NCBI GenBank assembly: GCA_025041195.1
Contig: JAKCFM010000002.1
Span: 1-64,000 of the forward strand
DNA length: 64,000 bases
Origin: Halobacteriales archaeon YIM A00013
GTDB taxonomy: Archaea; Halobacteriota; Halobacteria; Halobacteriales; Haloarculaceae
Direction of reading: 5' to 3'
Shown: positions 48,782-58,620 of the stretch, one piece after another
How positions within the stretch are numbered: the stretch's first letter is position 1
Layout: the number at the start of each line of letters is the position of its first letter
Made by a program: the position numbers and the translations under genes
Notes under the pieces: generated by a model
The model's database searches: none
Seen by the model: only the letters and a program-made list of their open reading frames with translations
What the model was told of the DNA's origin: nothing

Positions 48782-48806
48782 ATGATTGACTGGCAATCAT
48801 TTTATA
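48782..48806 (-). promoter_or_regulatory. TATA box with adjacent 7-bp inverted repeat
   Basis: On the minus strand a TATAAA element (48801-48806) lies 42 bp before the regulator's ATG at 48759. Directly downstream of it, ATGATTG (48782-48788) and CAATCAT (48794-48800) form a perfect 7-bp inverted repeat around actgg. An operator between TATA box and transcription start is the usual place for an archaeal repressor. The gene product's own winged helices are candidates to bind it. Confidence 0.5.
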
Positions 48807-48963
48807 CCTTCCCATAAATGTCATATAGGGGCACCAATTGCTGAGGCGTCCTATCGTCTGCCTCCAGAATGTTTATATATCATAGGTGATTTATGAATAA
48901 TTTATCATCCGATTACCTAACTATAATTCCGCGATTGATATCGTTTGTGGTGCAACAAATCAC

Positions 48964-49869
48964 ATGACAACCGACAAGACAGCGAAAGCGAACGAATCGA
49001 ATCAATCGGAGTCTCAGTCGCTCAGCCGACGAAGACTGCTGAAAGGAGCGGTATCGGCAGCCGTTGGTCTGACTGGGATATCGGCAATTGGTGAGGCAGA
49101 AGCCGCTTGTGGCTGCGAGGGCTACTACGACGACATCGGAGCGGACTGCTACTATCCGCCAGCACCGGGCTGGTTCGGCTATCTTGGCATGTCGGATGGA
49201 GATATCCACAATTTTCCGTGGGGTACTACCAATGTCGTCGTCTTTATACACGGATTCCGAACCCGACGACCGAATGCACTCAAATACGGATACGAAGTCT
49301 GGAATAAACTCCGGGATTCAGGGTACGGAGGAGATTCCTTCTCGTTCCTCTGGGACTCCAAAAGCCAACCGTGGCACTGGAACCAAGCAAAAGCTAACGC
49401 TAACGAGGCAGGAATCTGGCTCGCAGAATGGATGGTGAATACTGGGTTTATTTCGTACGGGAATTTCCGCATACATTTTGTCTGTCATTCTCTCGGTGCG
49501 AGGGTTGCGATGGAATGTCTCAGACACCTCCATTTGGGCTACAATATGAACAATGCTGTCGACACAGTCCATCTCCTCGGTGGTGCAGTGCACGACAGGG
49601 CAATCGGTGGGTACTACCGCGAAGATATCGAAACCAGTTGCTATGAGCTACACAACTGGCATAGCGCAAACGACAAGGTCCTCAGGATTGCCTTCCGGGG
49701 TGCCGAGGGAGGCCGCTGGGCTGTTGGGTGGCGTGGCATCGCATCTGGCCCCGTCCCATACAACCATTACGAACACGATCATACATTCGAGATCAACAAG
49801 CACTGCCAGTATATGGACTATCACACAGGGGTCGTCGACAATATCGCCGCTGTTCCGACATTTTGGTAG
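48964..49869 (+). CDS. Tat-secreted alpha/beta hydrolase (lipase/DUF900-like)
   Basis: The 301-residue protein has a long Tat signal (SLSRRRLLKGA at about 19-29, hydrophobic to about 44). A Cys-rich segment follows (ACGCEGYYDDIGADCYY), then an alpha/beta hydrolase with VVVFIHGF near 93, FSFLWDS near 121 and nucleophile elbow CHSLGARV near 175. A C-terminal His in the DYH context is a plausible triad member. It resembles the hydrolase domain of the amidase at 30265-32817 (shared LWDS/SWDS, NEAG/EKNG and HSLGARV spacing). Ester or lipid hydrolysis outside the cell is likely. It is transcribed divergently from the giant regulator. Confidence 0.82.
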   Translation: MTTDKTAKANESNQSESQSLSRRRLLKGAVSAAVGLTGISAIGEAEAACGCEGYYDDIGADCYYPPAPGWFGYLGMSDGDIHNFPWGTTNVVVFIHGFRTRRPNALKYGYEVWNKLRDSGYGGDSFSFLWDSKSQPWHWNQAKANANEAGIWLAEWMVNTGFISYGNFRIHFVCHSLGARVAMECLRHLHLGYNMNNAVDTVHLLGGAVHDRAIGGYYREDIETSCYELHNWHSANDKVLRIAFRGAEGGRWAVGWRGIASGPVPYNHYEHDHTFEINKHCQYMDYHTGVVDNIAAVPTFW

Positions 49870-50549
49870 CGGTATACCACACTGACAGTGGATATCGGAC
49901 CGTGATGGATTGAACTTCAATGAATGATGGTTTTATTCTGAAAATCACAAAGCAGCGTCCTAGTGATGTGGGATTCTCGTGATCTAGCATTCTCATGTTG
50001 GATCTGCTTATCTGTCCGATCCGGTAGCGGTGGACCAAGCATTGACGCTCGATGCGGCGCGCTCCCTTCGAGACGAGGAGGGATTTCGCTTGACGCTGCT
50101 GCAGAGGTAATCGATAGCGACTATATTGATGTACCACTCCCGGAAGAGCGTGGACGCTTCACCACAGATCTTTCTCCAGCAACGTACTTCAAGTGCGAGT
50201 AGACACCATCACCGTGGAAAATATCGAAAATTTGCTTGTAAACGCGGTGACTGCCACGGTTTCTCAACAAGAGGGTTGGGCTGTGTCACCAACAGCTACA
50301 GACCTCGGGTCGCTTACTGGTGGTGACCGTGTGGCTACAGATATCTCTCTTTCCTACGTTACGGGTGGCGAATACACTGTTTCCGTTCCCCACGCTTCGG
50401 AGGAGGGGATGGTTCTCCACTTCTAATTGCTATAATGTAACACTAGCAGTCGATATTTATCTGCAACTATTGGTAACTTCAAAAAATACCACCCGCGTTC
50501 ACACGGAAGGAGATTGGCCTGCCCATCACACCGAATTACTTAAACTATA
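49870..50549. other. region with two doubtful overlapping short frames
   Basis: A rightward frame to 50202 (tail GGISLDAAAEVIDSDYIDVP) and a second from GTG 50193 to 50426 (77 residues, ending with short beta-like strands) overlap like an operon pair. Neither matches a family I know, and both look like remains of larger genes. AT-rich DNA at 50430-50550 probably holds the promoter of the SPFH gene. Confidence 0.35.
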
Positions 50550-51269
50550 ATGATGACTTCATATGGTATGCTTTCCTTGCCATTACAGTCCGGTGGTTTT
50601 GGTGTAGTTGAGTTAGTCGTCCTTCTCATACTCATCGTCGTAGTGTATCAGTCCGTCGAGATTGTTCCGGCGCACGAAAAGTATGTGCTCACCGTGTTCA
50701 ATGAGTACCGGAAGCTGCTCAAGCCCGGTGTCAATTTCGTTTTACCGTTCGTCTCATCGACATATCCGATCGACATGCGGACGCAGACACTCGATATTGC
50801 TCCCCAGGAGGTGATCACTCGGGATAATTCCCCTGTGACGGTGGATGCGATCGTCTACTACAAGGTGATAGACGCGGAGAAGGTGTATCTTGAAGTTGGT
50901 GATATCGAGCGAGCAGTGTCCCACCTCTCCCAGACGACGCTTCGGATCGTGTTCGGCGACATAGATCTCGACGATGCGCTCGACGGAATGCCGAGCAAGC
51001 GGCGAGAGATCAACAAGGAGTTCCGCAACGAGCTGGACGAAGGCACCGACGAGTTGGGTCTCCGCGTCGAGTTCGCCGAAGTTCGCGAGGTGGTTGAGGG
51101 GTCTTCCCTTGACCCCGCCAAAGAGAACGCGGAAGCCATACCGACGGCTCACCTCCAGACAGATCTACTGGCAGTCATCGAAGGTGGATATGTTGCGGAG
51201 AACGAGGAGCTTGAGCAGAAGCTTATCGCCCACTTTAATCATCTTAAGCGCGAGGAGGACGACTTGTGA
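50550..51269 (+). CDS. SPFH/band 7 protein (stomatin-like), C-terminally atypical
   Basis: The 239-residue protein has one N-terminal membrane span (about 18-36) and an SPFH domain (about 40-180): QSVEIVPAHEKYVLTVFNEYRK, LPFVSSTYPIDMRTQTLDI and TRDNSPVTVDAIVYYKV. After the conserved strand LGLRVEFAEVREV, relatives continue with a long Ala/Glu-rich coiled coil (EQQTSAERRRRA type). Here that coil is missing and replaced by a short tail (AHLQTDLLAVIEGGYV onward). Stomatins scaffold membrane patches and proteases. Loss of the coil should impair oligomerisation, so this may be a deletion product. Confidence 0.85.
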   Translation: MMTSYGMLSLPLQSGGFGVVELVVLLILIVVVYQSVEIVPAHEKYVLTVFNEYRKLLKPGVNFVLPFVSSTYPIDMRTQTLDIAPQEVITRDNSPVTVDAIVYYKVIDAEKVYLEVGDIERAVSHLSQTTLRIVFGDIDLDDALDGMPSKRREINKEFRNELDEGTDELGLRVEFAEVREVVEGSSLDPAKENAEAIPTAHLQTDLLAVIEGGYVAENEELEQKLIAHFNHLKREEDDL

Positions 51270-51411
51270 CCCAACACTCCGTCGGTGTGGAAACGCGAAC
51301 GGGAGTCCGGTAGCCAACGCTTCACCAGATTCTCGAATACATAGCGACCGTCGAGGCTATCGAAGTCGTAGGAGTGTCCGAACTCGATTACCCCGCTCAC
51401 AATCAGCATTG

Positions 51412-52179
51412 CTATTTACTACGTGCTCGGTGGATGGCTTCTTCCATTTCGCCACGCCATGGCTCACCATGCCCCGGTAACAGCGTGACCTCACCGAGTG
51501 ATTCGAGCTGATCGAGTGACTCAAAGGCCTGCTCCGTATTATTGTTGAACATAGACATAATCTGTGGTCCACGAGTAGTACCTGTCTTGAGATCAACGGT
51601 AGCGAGTGCATCACCACAGAAGAGGACGTTTCGATCCGGTAGATACAGCGCGCATGAGCCAGTAGAGTGGCCCGGAACGTGAATCACCTGTAGTTCTACC
51701 GGCAGTTCGAGGTCAGTTCCAGTCCCAAACGATCCAACTGATGGTAGCGGCGATGGGGTTCCCCCACTGCGACTAAATTCGATTAACAGTCGGATTACGG
51801 CTGGTCGCCAGAGATTCCGAACTAGCTCTATCATATTTTCCTCACCATCCCCTTCAACCAGTGCTACATCCGCCGTATGCACAAGTACGGGAACATTGGC
51901 GGTCTGTTGCAATTGATTCGCAAAGCCAATATGGTCTCCATGACCGTGTGTCAGTACCAGTGCTGCAATGTTTTCAAGACTGTATCCGAGCCCATCCAGA
52001 CCGTCTAACAGCTGTTCCCAATGGTTTGGAAGACCTGCATCAATAACAATTAGTTCACCCTCAGCCTCGACGACGTACCAATTGACACGGTTCGTTCCAA
52101 ATCGATAGACACCGGGTGCGACGTCTGAGTCAGCTTCCTTTTCTTGTCTTTCATAGGTTGGGGCATCCCTGCTGGTCAT
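51412..52179 (-). CDS. metallo-beta-lactamase fold hydrolase
   Basis: The 255-residue soluble protein has the MBL signature LTHGHGDHIG at about 82-91, a later ligand His in HVPGHSTG, an Asp in LFCGDAL and a final His in LPGHGEPW. All metal ligands for a dinuclear zinc site are present. It is of the glyoxalase II/SoxH-like general group; substrate unknown. It stands alone, convergent with the SPFH gene. Confidence 0.92.
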   Translation of the reverse strand: MTSRDAPTYERQEKEADSDVAPGVYRFGTNRVNWYVVEAEGELIVIDAGLPNHWEQLLDGLDGLGYSLENIAALVLTHGHGDHIGFANQLQQTANVPVLVHTADVALVEGDGEENMIELVRNLWRPAVIRLLIEFSRSGGTPSPLPSVGSFGTGTDLELPVELQVIHVPGHSTGSCALYLPDRNVLFCGDALATVDLKTGTTRGPQIMSMFNNNTEQAFESLDQLESLGEVTLLPGHGEPWRGEMEEAIHRARSK

Positions 52180-52203
52180 ATTACTTCCAAACGCTGACCA
52201 TAA

Positions 52204-52629
52204 ATGAATGTAATGCTAATATATGAGCGTATTTATATACGACCATTTTCAATCATGGTGGTGAGAACGCGTTGTTATGCCCGGCGAAGACGTTTCGAGC
52301 ACGATGGGTTCGAAATCAAGGACAGTGCGCACGTTCTGTACTGTGTAGGGCAGAGGTCGATAGACGAAAACGATACACCCAGTCATCCCGATGATATGCG
52401 ACCTCAAACCGTTACAATGATGGAGATTATCGAAACGATCCGTGCCACTGCTAGCTTCAGTCTGAACGATGTCGTCCAAATCGAGTGTATCACCTTTGAC
52501 GTCGATCTACTCTTCGTGAACTGGGGCGTGATGACCGACGGCTTCGATCGGCCAGGCAGTACGCTACTAGGCATAGATCGTTTAGCTTTCCCAGAATTAC
52601 TGGTGGAAATAGCAACGTCGGTGCAATAA
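52204..52629 (+). CDS. hypothetical protein, doubtful
   Basis: A frame of up to 141 codons; the likely start is ATG 52255 (124 residues). The C-terminal two thirds (QTVTMMEIIETIRATASF, VNWGVMTDGFDRPG) have protein-like composition. No family recognised and no operon partner. It could be a diverged or decayed haloarchaeal regulator fragment. Confidence 0.35.
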   Translation: MNVMLIYERIYIRPFSIMVVRTRCYARRRRFEHDGFEIKDSAHVLYCVGQRSIDENDTPSHPDDMRPQTVTMMEIIETIRATASFSLNDVVQIECITFDVDLLFVNWGVMTDGFDRPGSTLLGIDRLAFPELLVEIATSVQ

Positions 52630-52847
52630 CGTGCGAGTGTTCATCGCAAGTGCGGCTGGCGACCTCGGTTGACGACTCGTCTCACAGTATGTGTGTAATG
52701 GACACACCGTTGTCGGATTGGATCAGGTCGTAGCATCGTGGAGCGAAGGGGCGTTTCTCGTGTAAGCCACTCCTGATTCCCGTGTGGTTGAACTATCGGT
52801 TGCAATCCGCAAAGCGCCGCGTAGCGTTTCATCACGGTCGCTTGTTT

Positions 52848-53753
52848 TTATAGGTCCATGAGCTGTGCGGCTAGCGTTCGCAGTTCGGGTTCTTCGTCGA
52901 CTGCTGCCAGCCAATGGTCGGGAAATGCGCTCGCTCCGAATCGCGCGCCAGCGATGGCCCCTGTGACAGCACCAATCGTATCCGTATCACCACCGCGATT
53001 CACACTCCGTACGATCGCTTGCTCACCGTTTTCTGCCCGAAGGCCATCGTAGAGTGCCGTCTGGAGGGTATGAATCACGTATCCTGATGTCGGGAGTGTT
53101 CTCGGTTCGTTTCCGCGAGCAACGGGCTCGAGTGCCGTAACGAGTTCCTCGGGAGCCTCTGGCTTGATGTAGTCGAGGGCCGTCATGAGCGGGTCCGAGT
53201 TCCCTCGCAGTACTGCTGCGAGTGTGAGGTTCACCACTGCACACCCGTTGGTACACCGTGGATCAGCGTGTGTAATTTCGGACGAGTGGCGACTCACCCG
53301 GACGAGATGGGACGGATCATCCGGATACGCAACTGCAAGTGGTGGGCAGCGCATCACACTCCCATTGCCGGCATTGCTTCCCTCAGCACTGGCCTCCCAG
53401 ACCTCACGACCGGCAACGTCCCATCTTGCCCCCTGCTGTAGCTGTTGCAGCGAGAGGCGTGTCATAGCACCGATATCAAACGGTTCAGTGTCGTACCACT
53501 GAACGAAGCGGTCCGCGATGTCCGCGGGCTCGAAGTCCGACCGTGTTGCCAAACTCCGAGCGATACAGAGCGCCTGGTCTGTGTCGTCAGTGACTGTCCC
53601 TGCCGGTTTCTCCCACGTTCCATGGCCGACCATCTCACGAAGGGTGCCATACTCAGATTCGATTTCAGCGGCTGATTTGAACTCAACTGGCCGCCCGAGT
53701 GCATCGCCACACGCGAGGCCGAGAAGGACGCCCTCAGCTCGATCTTTGTCCAT
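52848..53753 (-). CDS. ADP-ribosylglycohydrolase (DraG/ARH family)
   Basis: The 301-residue protein starts DRAEGVLLGLACGDALGRPVE, the typical ARH N-terminus. It has the first metal motif VTDDTDQA at 54-61, NAGNGSVMRCPPLAVAYP near 127-144 and the second metal motif NRGGDTDTIGAVTGAIAGA near 252-270. All di-Mg2+ ligands appear present. The enzyme removes ADP-ribose from proteins or small molecules. No transferase partner is visible nearby. Confidence 0.94.
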   Translation of the reverse strand: MDKDRAEGVLLGLACGDALGRPVEFKSAAEIESEYGTLREMVGHGTWEKPAGTVTDDTDQALCIARSLATRSDFEPADIADRFVQWYDTEPFDIGAMTRLSLQQLQQGARWDVAGREVWEASAEGSNAGNGSVMRCPPLAVAYPDDPSHLVRVSRHSSEITHADPRCTNGCAVVNLTLAAVLRGNSDPLMTALDYIKPEAPEELVTALEPVARGNEPRTLPTSGYVIHTLQTALYDGLRAENGEQAIVRSVNRGGDTDTIGAVTGAIAGARFGASAFPDHWLAAVDEEPELRTLAAQLMDL

Positions 53754-54938
53754 ACGTCATTGCACAGCTCCAGTTGAGAAAAGATGATCTGTTGTTTCGG
53801 TAATAATTGCATTCAATAGCCGTGAGAAATAATGATACATTACGGCATCTATAGCCGAGTACTTTTTATTTCAATATGGTCACAACCCACAGACCGAAAT
53901 ATGAATTCAACCGGTTTACTATGCACAGTTGCGCCCTCGACATCGTCGGAATATCTGTTAGCTATTGGCAATCTCTTCCGCAAAGCTGGTAGTGGTATCT
54001 ATACCAATTACTACTCGTCTGCTTTCACACTTTGATTTACCGCCCCAGTACAACCACACCTTGTGCTCCGATAACATCGAATGATGAGGTGGGCTAGACA
54101 TTTACCTGTGGAGAAGCGCTTTGGACTCTTGTGAGCAATGCGTTTAAGAAACTGACTGAGATGATGACCACCTGTAGCTCCACCACAGTGGTTCGTTCAG
54201 AGTATGACCGCTCGATGAATTACACACGTACTATTGTAACGGCCCCGGTGATTGAATCTCTCCACCGCTATATATTACGCTCCGATAATATAGGAAATAG
54301 AGTAATATCTGCCATAGAATAAATTTTCGTGTTCTGGTTACGGAAACCACCCACACGAGAGCACTCACAGGAGATGATGGAAAACAATTTTTTCACTTAC
54401 CAATATGGAATAAGGAGTACGCGCAACGAACGATCGAACCGCACACACTCACACTGAGAGACGAAATCGACACGTCGGAGTTGAGGATAGCTCGATGCTC
54501 CCCCGTGCAGCCTCTGGTATCAGACCTGAAGATATTGACCGTGTAGGAAGTACTGACTGGCGAACGCAGTTACAAAACGACGATAGACGTGATTGAGCCG
54601 ATGGGTAACGAATATCAGGCGTATTTGCTCCGAACCGACGAGTACGCAGTTGTATCGTCCGCTGCAACTGTTCCTCTACCGACTCAGGTCAAAACAGCAC
54701 CACCGACCGTAGCACGGATTGCTGAAATCGTGATTCTCCGCAATGCTACGATATGGACTCAGCAATGCGAATACGTGCGGTAGAACCGACAGGCTGGCGA
54801 ACACCGTCTCTGAATCGATCTTCGATGAATTGGTGCGCTGTTGAGCAATCGTTACGTGAGAGGATCATTCTCCCAATTTATCCATTATTTTGCGGCAATA
54901 GATATATTTATATGTTGAAGAATACACGTCGGTATTGC
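53754..54938. other. gene-free region of nearly 1.2 kb
   Basis: I see no gene. Short frames at 54131-54322 and 54589-54783 have no recognisable family, and composition drifts between AT-rich and balanced. The last 80 bp (54880-54920, AT-rich with tatatttatat) likely hold the promoter of the GH43 gene. It may be the site of past deletions. Confidence 0.4.
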
Positions 54939-56462
54939 ATGACAGAGAATCACGATCATAGTGGTATACAGCGACGTACTATCTTGAAGGCAATTGGTGC
55001 CGGAGCAGTCGGAGCAACTGGGATCCTGGGTGCGAGCGGAACGGCAGCAGCGGTGGGGTACAGCAACCCGCAGTACGAGCCACACTTTCCGGACCCGACT
55101 ATTTACAACGATGATGGAACGTACTACGCCTACGGGACGAATATGGACAGAAATGACGGGAGCAACGATTCCCAGGAGCTGCTTGTCCCGATCCTCTCCT
55201 CTACGGATCTGATGAACTGGACCTACGAGGGTGAGGCGTTCACCGCACGGCCTGGGTGGGTCTACGGGTCGATCTGGGCGCCTGATATCCACCACTACAA
55301 CGGTCAATGGGTGATGTTCTACTCGCTACGCCCACGAAATGGCGGCGAGTTTGGCATCGGGCTGGCGACATCGGATTCTCCGACAGGGCCGTTTACCGAT
55401 CACGGGCGGGTCATCGGCGACAGCGATCACGCAAACGGTGGGACCATCGACGCGTACTTTGTCGAGCACAACGACACCCCATATCTGTTCTTCGGGAGCT
55501 TTCATGGGATCTATCTGATAGCGCTCACGCAAGATCTGCAAAGTTGGCATCCGTCGTCGTACACGCAGGTTGCCGGCAACGCCTACGAAGGGGCAATTCA
55601 CTTCGAAGCGAACGGCTATCAGTATCTCATGGTCTCAACGGGTGGGTGTTGTGATGGTCTGGCGAGCACCTACGAGTACGAAGTTGGCCGGTCGACATCC
55701 TTCTTCGGGCCCTACACCAACCAGAACGGAACGGACCTGCTGAACCGCAACGCGAACAACAAGGGAGTACCGGTGCTAACGGGCAACCGGCGGTTTCCGG
55801 GGCCGGGTCACGGCGACGTGATCAGATATGACGACGGCTCACTCTGGACGGTGTATCACGCCTACGACGCCCAGGACGGTGGCTGGGTCGATGGAGTCCC
55901 GCGGCGCGTACTGCTGATGGATCGGATCGAGTGGGAGAACGACTGGCCAGTGATTGGGTGTACCAACACGCCGACTGAGACGGCGCAGGCACCCGGTAGT
56001 GCCAGTAACTGCACTGGTCCGGTGTCTGGTCCCCTTACCGAGGACACCTACCGCATCACGAACGTCAACAGTTCGAAACTGCTGGAGGTCGCGAACGCTG
56101 GCACGGAAAACGGAAATAACGTCCAGCAGTACGCGGACACTGGCTGTACGTGCCAGCAGTGGACCCTCTCACAGAACAGGGACGGTACCTACCACATCAT
56201 CAATGCTAACAGCGGGCTGTATATGGAAGTGGTAGACGCCGAGTATGGCGACGGTGCAACCGTCCAGCAGTTCGAACGTTCCGGACACCCCTGCCAGCGC
56301 TGGACCGTCATCGACAACGGCGATGGCACCTTCCGGCTGGAGGCCGAACACAGCGGACTGGTTGCCGATGTCTACAACGCACAGACGTCCGACGGGGCGA
56401 ATGTGATTCAGTGGAGCTACTGGGGTGGTGATAACCAGAAATGGACTTTCGAGCCAGTGTAG
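54939..56462 (+). CDS. Tat-secreted GH43 glycosidase with ricin-type lectin domain
   Basis: From ATG 54939 the protein has 507 residues. A Tat signal (QRRTILKAIG at 11-20) precedes a GH43 five-blade propeller to about 350. The family's three acids are found: Asp52 in FPDPTI (base), Asp171 in TIDAYF and Glu217 in AYEGAIHF (acid). A C-terminal ricin-B-like lectin (CBM13) at about 365-507 shows repeated QQW-type motifs (QQWTLSQN, QRWTVID, QKWTFEPV). GH43 enzymes are arabinanases, arabinofuranosidases or xylosidases. Upstream in-frame codons to 54753 lack signal features. It is convergent with the GH39-like gene. Confidence 0.92.
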   Translation: MTENHDHSGIQRRTILKAIGAGAVGATGILGASGTAAAVGYSNPQYEPHFPDPTIYNDDGTYYAYGTNMDRNDGSNDSQELLVPILSSTDLMNWTYEGEAFTARPGWVYGSIWAPDIHHYNGQWVMFYSLRPRNGGEFGIGLATSDSPTGPFTDHGRVIGDSDHANGGTIDAYFVEHNDTPYLFFGSFHGIYLIALTQDLQSWHPSSYTQVAGNAYEGAIHFEANGYQYLMVSTGGCCDGLASTYEYEVGRSTSFFGPYTNQNGTDLLNRNANNKGVPVLTGNRRFPGPGHGDVIRYDDGSLWTVYHAYDAQDGGWVDGVPRRVLLMDRIEWENDWPVIGCTNTPTETAQAPGSASNCTGPVSGPLTEDTYRITNVNSSKLLEVANAGTENGNNVQQYADTGCTCQQWTLSQNRDGTYHIINANSGLYMEVVDAEYGDGATVQQFERSGHPCQRWTVIDNGDGTFRLEAEHSGLVADVYNAQTSDGANVIQWSYWGGDNQKWTFEPV

Positions 56463-56504
56463 CGCGCTTCAATCATCCATAAATACGAAGCCCTCCACTG
56501 ACGT

Positions 56505-58328
56505 TTAGGCTGCGATGAACTGCCAGCGCTGCTGGGATTCGCTCCGGTCGATCCATTGGTGGACGGTGGCCCCATCATTCGTTGCACCCCCTGCGACGTC
56601 CAGAACTCTGCCGCTGTGGACCGCTTCGAGTCGATACTCACCGCTTGCCGTCTCTTCGACGTACCACTCCTGATTTTCTGCACCCGTGGCTGCCCACTGG
56701 TGAACGTCTGCACCATTGGCCGTTGATATCGCTTCAACGTCGAGGAATTTGCCACTGTTGACGTTCTCGAAGGTGTAGACGTTGTCACGAACGTTCGTCG
56801 CGATCCATCGCTGGTTGTCGCCACCCCACCATTCCCACTGCTGGACAGTCGCGCCGTCCGACGTGGCGGACCCGTTGACGTCGGCGACCTTGCCGCTGTG
56901 CGTTGCTTGCATGCGGTAGACTCCGTCCGCGATGGGGGCTGACGCCTGGGTTACTGTGATGACGTACGCGTCCGTTGCCCGGTTCCAGGGGAGTGTCACT
57001 GTGTGGTCAGTTCCGGAGACGTTCGTGATGTAGTCCTGCGCTACCAGCGGTGCGCCGAGCCGCGACTGGTCCGGTGACCGTTCGACCTTCACCCGTATCT
57101 TGTTCGACCCAATCTGGTCGACGTTCTGGAGTGTCACGTCGATATCGCCCGTGATGCCGTTGTTGCCCACGATGATACGGGACTGCGTACTGAGTGGATT
57201 CAGATTCGCGATCGAGTCGATGTTTGAACTACGCGCCGTCGAGACCATGGAACCAGTCATCTGTCCGTAGCGACAGTAGAGCCACCAACGACCGGTCGGC
57301 TGGGTCCCGTCTTCCGTGAGTGTCCCCGCGAGGGCTCCCGCATCACAACAGTGATCCCAGTTAGCAAGCGACGCCCACTCGACGCCCGACTTTTCGACCC
57401 GACACAGATCCCACGCAGTGTATCCGGGGCTCTGGTTGTTGGCCGGGACGTACTCATTGATCTGGAGCGAAACGTCCGTGAGTCCGCGGTCGGCCAAGAG
57501 GCCCCGAATGTCGTCCGCTGCGTCGACGGCATCGTCACCGGTCTGGAGATCATGCCAGTTGAGAATTTCCGGTTCCGTTCCGGTGTTTATCGTCATGTCG
57601 AGCCAGTCTTCCATCACACCCCGATCGTAATGGGTAACGCCCGGTCCGTTGATGCGTGCGTTCGGATCAAGCGATCGGAGTAGATTGACGCCGCGTTCCC
57701 ACATCTCATAGTACTGTGACGTAGAGCGTGGCCAGAACATATCAAGATCTGGCTCGTTCCAGATCTCGTATTGGATCACGCTCCGATCCATCCCGGCAGC
57801 AGTGACGTCGCTGACGATCTGTTGGACGAACGATTCGTAACTACTCCAGTCACCGTTATCGCCCGGGAACGGATCGTCCCCTGTGACGGTGACGGAGTCC
57901 GCTCCCCATAGATCGTTGAACTTGATGAAGTACTCGGCGTCGATGTTCGGCTGTGTCACCCGGATGTAGTGGTTCTCGACCATGTTCCACCTGGTGTCGT
58001 AGCCGCTTTGACCGCCGTTGGCCCAGCCACCGCCGCTGAGACGTGCTCCCCCGCCGCCGAACAGCCCCGGATTCAGTGGCTCAATCCAGGTATCTGCTGG
58101 CGTCGACCCGTCAGCTGTGATTCCGTACAGCGTTCCCGAAGCCCTGTGGCTTACTGGTTCATCTGTCGCTCCGAAGTTGACGGTGACTGACTGCGTGGCC
58201 CCCTCGGCGGTAGCGGCCAGTGCTGGGAGGATGAAACCCGAGGCCCCCACCACAGTACCCGATTTCAGGAGTGTCCGTCTGCTAATGGTACTATCGACGA
58301 GTTTGGAGTTATTCTCCATGAATTCCAT
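56505..58328 (-). CDS. Tat-secreted clan GH-A glycosidase (GH39-like) with ricin-type lectin
   Basis: From ATG 58328 the protein has 607 residues. It has a Tat signal (SRRTLLKSG at 16-24) and a TIM-barrel glycosidase with acid/base Glu192 in YEIWNEPD and nucleophile Glu292 in QINEYV, spaced as in clan GH-A. A beta domain (about 370-445) follows, then a ricin-B lectin (about 455-607, with QRWIATN, QEWYVEE and QRWQFIAA). GH39 (beta-xylosidase/iduronidase) is the best guess; GH30 or GH5 relatives remain possible. The lectin is related to that of the GH43 protein; the two genes end 43 bp apart. ATG 58319 is an alternative start. Confidence 0.85.
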   Translation of the reverse strand: MEFMENNSKLVDSTISRRTLLKSGTVVGASGFILPALAATAEGATQSVTVNFGATDEPVSHRASGTLYGITADGSTPADTWIEPLNPGLFGGGGARLSGGGWANGGQSGYDTRWNMVENHYIRVTQPNIDAEYFIKFNDLWGADSVTVTGDDPFPGDNGDWSSYESFVQQIVSDVTAAGMDRSVIQYEIWNEPDLDMFWPRSTSQYYEMWERGVNLLRSLDPNARINGPGVTHYDRGVMEDWLDMTINTGTEPEILNWHDLQTGDDAVDAADDIRGLLADRGLTDVSLQINEYVPANNQSPGYTAWDLCRVEKSGVEWASLANWDHCCDAGALAGTLTEDGTQPTGRWWLYCRYGQMTGSMVSTARSSNIDSIANLNPLSTQSRIIVGNNGITGDIDVTLQNVDQIGSNKIRVKVERSPDQSRLGAPLVAQDYITNVSGTDHTVTLPWNRATDAYVITVTQASAPIADGVYRMQATHSGKVADVNGSATSDGATVQQWEWWGGDNQRWIATNVRDNVYTFENVNSGKFLDVEAISTANGADVHQWAATGAENQEWYVEETASGEYRLEAVHSGRVLDVAGGATNDGATVHQWIDRSESQQRWQFIAA

Positions 58329-58620
58329 CTTGTATATTGGAAACAATTAGCATATAATTATTTTGCATGGAATATGATAGGATCGGGGAGTGTGGTTCAA
58401 CCGACGTTGTAGCCAAAGTGCTGCTACGAGGTCACAGTCGGTACGCAGAGCGACCGCGAAGGATTTACCGTTCTGCCGAGCAGGGTGTCAAGCCCGCCCT
58501 GGACGGATTGTGGCAGCGAATATCGTCGAAAATGGGCGTCCTCAGACGCCGATGGGCTGGCACGATCTACGTTCGCTCGGTGTCGTCGAAGATAGTCTCC
58601 TAGTCGGTTCGGTGGCGTTG

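Noticed and set aside
54131-54783. two short rightward genes
   Set aside because: Composition is unconvincing and no motif, ribosome-site or operon context supports them.
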